In this document: positions 31,693 to 33,153 of the stretch, in pieces
Layout of the letters: every line of letters starts with the position of its first letter
How positions within the stretch are numbered: the first letter of the stretch is position 1
Assembly (NCBI GenBank): GCA_014379385.1
Contig: JACMLW010000201.1
Span: 1-33,153 of the forward strand
Source: Phycisphaerales bacterium
Lineage (GTDB): Bacteria > Planctomycetota > Phycisphaerae > Phycisphaerales > UBA1924
Reading direction: 5' to 3'
DNA length: 33,153 bases
Position numbers and translations under genes: made by a program
Notes under the pieces: model-generated
What the model was told of the DNA's origin: nothing
Databases searched by the model: none
What the model saw: only the letters and a program-made list of their open reading frames with translations

Positions 31693-33153
31693 CTGGTCTC
31701 ACCCCCCCTGCCGCCGCTCACCTGCCCGCGCCCCACACCCCCGCCGCTCACCAGTCCAAAACCTCTCACAAGCACACGGCCGGCGCAGAGCGCACCCAAC
31801 ACGCCCCCGGTCGGCGGATTGTCACCGACATCCGCGAACTCCCCCTTGCGGATCGCTCGCACCACGCGACGGGCGGTCTCATCGGCGGCGGCAAGTTCGG
31901 CCTGACCCCACGGCGCGGGCAGCCAATCAACGCCCGACGCGGAGATCGCCACATATCCGAGCTCGGGGATACCGGAGTAGCCGAGCTCACGGATGAGGTG
32001 GCGATAGAGGGGGAGCTGAAGATCGGTCCACGTTTCAGCCCCCCCCACCCCCGCACGCCCAGCACCACTCGCGGTCGTGTGCGTTCGCTCGGGCGGAATC
32101 GCTTTGTCACCGGTCTTGTAGTCCACAATGCGGACACGCCCGGTCTGATCGACATCGATGCGGTCGATCGTGCCGCGAAGCATGATCGGGGCGCCGTCTA
32201 CATCGAACGGTGCTCCGCCGCGATCGCCAGCGGATGCGGCACCCGGCCGCCATTCGACATGCTTGATGCGCCACCCATCGCGAGCGGAAGCGGCTTGCCA
32301 GCGAGCAAACTCACGCAGCCGCTGACGCACGGCCCGCACCTGCATGTCGATCGCGGCACGCACGGAAGCTCCGTGTCGGGCTCTCACGCGAACTTCGACG
32401 TGAGCTTCGAGGAACTCACGGATTGTCTGCTCGTCGGTGGATGCCGCTACGAGGGAGCACCCGAACCCTTCGAGCGCCCCGTGCACGAGATTCCCGAACG
32501 CCATCGCGTCCAGTTCGGGGCCGGGGTCTTCGCGCTCCTCGAGCCGGAGCACATGCCGCAGATAGAAGAGATAAGGCGACGCGAGGTACGTCCGGAACGC
32601 CGTCACCGAGAGCGAATCGATCTCGGGCAGTCGCGTGATAGGCCGGCGCGAGAAGTTATCCACCGGTCCCGCCTGCCAGCGCGATGCGACAGGCGCTGGC
32701 GCCCCGGTCGCCTCATCCAACCCCACGAACCGCCTGATGCGGGCCACCGCGCGGTCGTCGTCCGACGCAAACAGAAGGCGGCTCGGCAGCATCGGCTCGT
32801 TGTCCGCCGCGACGCGCCCAGTGAAGAGGTGCACGATACGGCGCGAGCGCAGGACGAGCGTCAGGGCATAGGCATCGCGCGCCAGCCGGCGACGATCGCT
32901 GTCCAGCCCCAGGTGCTCACGCAGCGAGTCCGGGAGCATCGCATCGGCGGTTGTCGAACGTGGAAGCATCCCCTCGTTCACCCCGGTGAGCATCGCAACC
33001 GGGGCGGGGTCCAGCGGCAGCTCGAGCCATCCGAGCAGCTCGATCGCGTCCGCGCTCGGTTCATCCGCCACCGGGCGATCTCCGATCGCGCGGAGCACCA
33101 GTCCGATCGCGTCCCCCGCGGTCGCCCGCGCCAGGAGCGGGCCGGGCGTTGGC
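31689..33153 (-). CDS. addB: AddB-like PD-(D/E)XK nuclease subunit, 5' end outside the window
   Basis: About 488 codons are visible and the frame is open to the right edge, so the N-terminal part is missing. Present are the inactivated-helicase end (PVAMLTGVNEGMLP, RRRLARDAYALTLVLRS) and the C-terminal nuclease domain: SLSVTAFRTYLASPYLFYLRHVLRL, FGNLVHGALEGF, LRGTIDRIDV, VRIVDYKTGD and LQLPLYRHL, giving the Asp, Asp and Lys of the active site. The four cysteines that hold an iron-sulphur cluster in Bacillus AddB are not seen in the visible part (only isolated Cys). The C-terminal 25 residues are Gly-rich. Its TGA overlaps the addA ATG. Confidence 0.8.
   Translation of the reverse strand, partial: PTPGPLLARATAGDAIGLVLRAIGDRPVADEPSADAIELLGWLELPLDPAPVAMLTGVNEGMLPRSTTADAMLPDSLREHLGLDSDRRRLARDAYALTLVLRSRRIVHLFTGRVAADNEPMLPSRLLFASDDDRAVARIRRFVGLDEATGAPAPVASRWQAGPVDNFSRRPITRLPEIDSLSVTAFRTYLASPYLFYLRHVLRLEEREDPGPELDAMAFGNLVHGALEGFGCSLVAASTDEQTIREFLEAHVEVRVRARHGASVRAAIDMQVRAVRQRLREFARWQAASARDGWRIKHVEWRPGAASAGDRGGAPFDVDGAPIMLRGTIDRIDVDQTGRVRIVDYKTGDKAIPPERTHTTASGAGRAGVGGAETWTDLQLPLYRHLIRELGYSGIPELGYVAISASGVDWLPAPWGQAELAAADETARRVVRAIRKGEFADVGDNPPTGGVLGALCAGRVLVRGFGLVSGGGVGRGQVSGGRGGETR

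Noticed and set aside
1-33153. tRNA, rRNA, CRISPR arrays, insertion sequences
   Set aside because: Looked for on both strands; no cloverleaf-like sequence, spaced direct repeats or transposase-like protein was recognised.

Overview
The window is GC-rich and almost fully coding, and every gene I can support is on the minus strand, so transcription runs from the right end to the left. An exosortase with an EpsI partner, a GDP-heptose pathway, a Wzx/Wzy-type polysaccharide set and frequent GTG and TTG starts point to a Gram-negative-type bacterium. Planctomycetota (Phycisphaerae-like) is my best guess, but this is inference from gene content, not a phylogenetic result.

Right end (33153 to 28465): an AddB-like nuclease cut by the window edge, then a complete AddA-like helicase-nuclease. 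They overlap by four bases and form a double-strand-break repair pair unrelated to what follows.

From about 28354 to 193 lies one co-oriented block of 24 genes for building, modifying and exporting an exopolysaccharide. It opens with a NusG/RfaH-type antitermination protein. A 346-base non-coding gap follows, holding three hairpins, a U-run and a candidate promoter. Next comes a secreted protein with three FN3 domains and a parallel beta-helix. Then follow a GT2 glycosyltransferase, an FkbM methyltransferase, a flippase, an O-antigen ligase/polymerase, two more GT2 enzymes and a GT4 enzyme. The heptose module is next: HddA kinase, GmhA isomerase, an SDR epimerase, HddC nucleotidyltransferase and GmhB phosphatase. 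GalE, an MBOAT acyltransferase with an SGNH partner, another GT2, a UDP-sugar 6-dehydrogenase and a WecG/TagA glycosyltransferase follow. The last part is a degenerate nucleotidyltransferase with a left-handed beta-helix tail, the exosortase, EpsI, and a fused Wzz/BY-kinase.

Inferred logic: nucleotide sugars (GDP-heptose, UDP-galactose type, UDP-uronic acid) feed the glycosyltransferases, the repeat unit is methylated and probably O-acetylated, the flippase and polymerase handle it, and the Wzz/kinase protein sets chain length. Missing from the window are an initiating phosphoglycosyltransferase, a Wza-type outer-membrane exporter and any PEP-CTERM-tagged exosortase substrate. A short open frame at the left edge (95 to 1) suggests that the locus continues. 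Many gene junctions are four-base NTGA stop/start overlaps, indicating strong translational coupling. No tRNA, rRNA, CRISPR array or insertion sequence was recognised.
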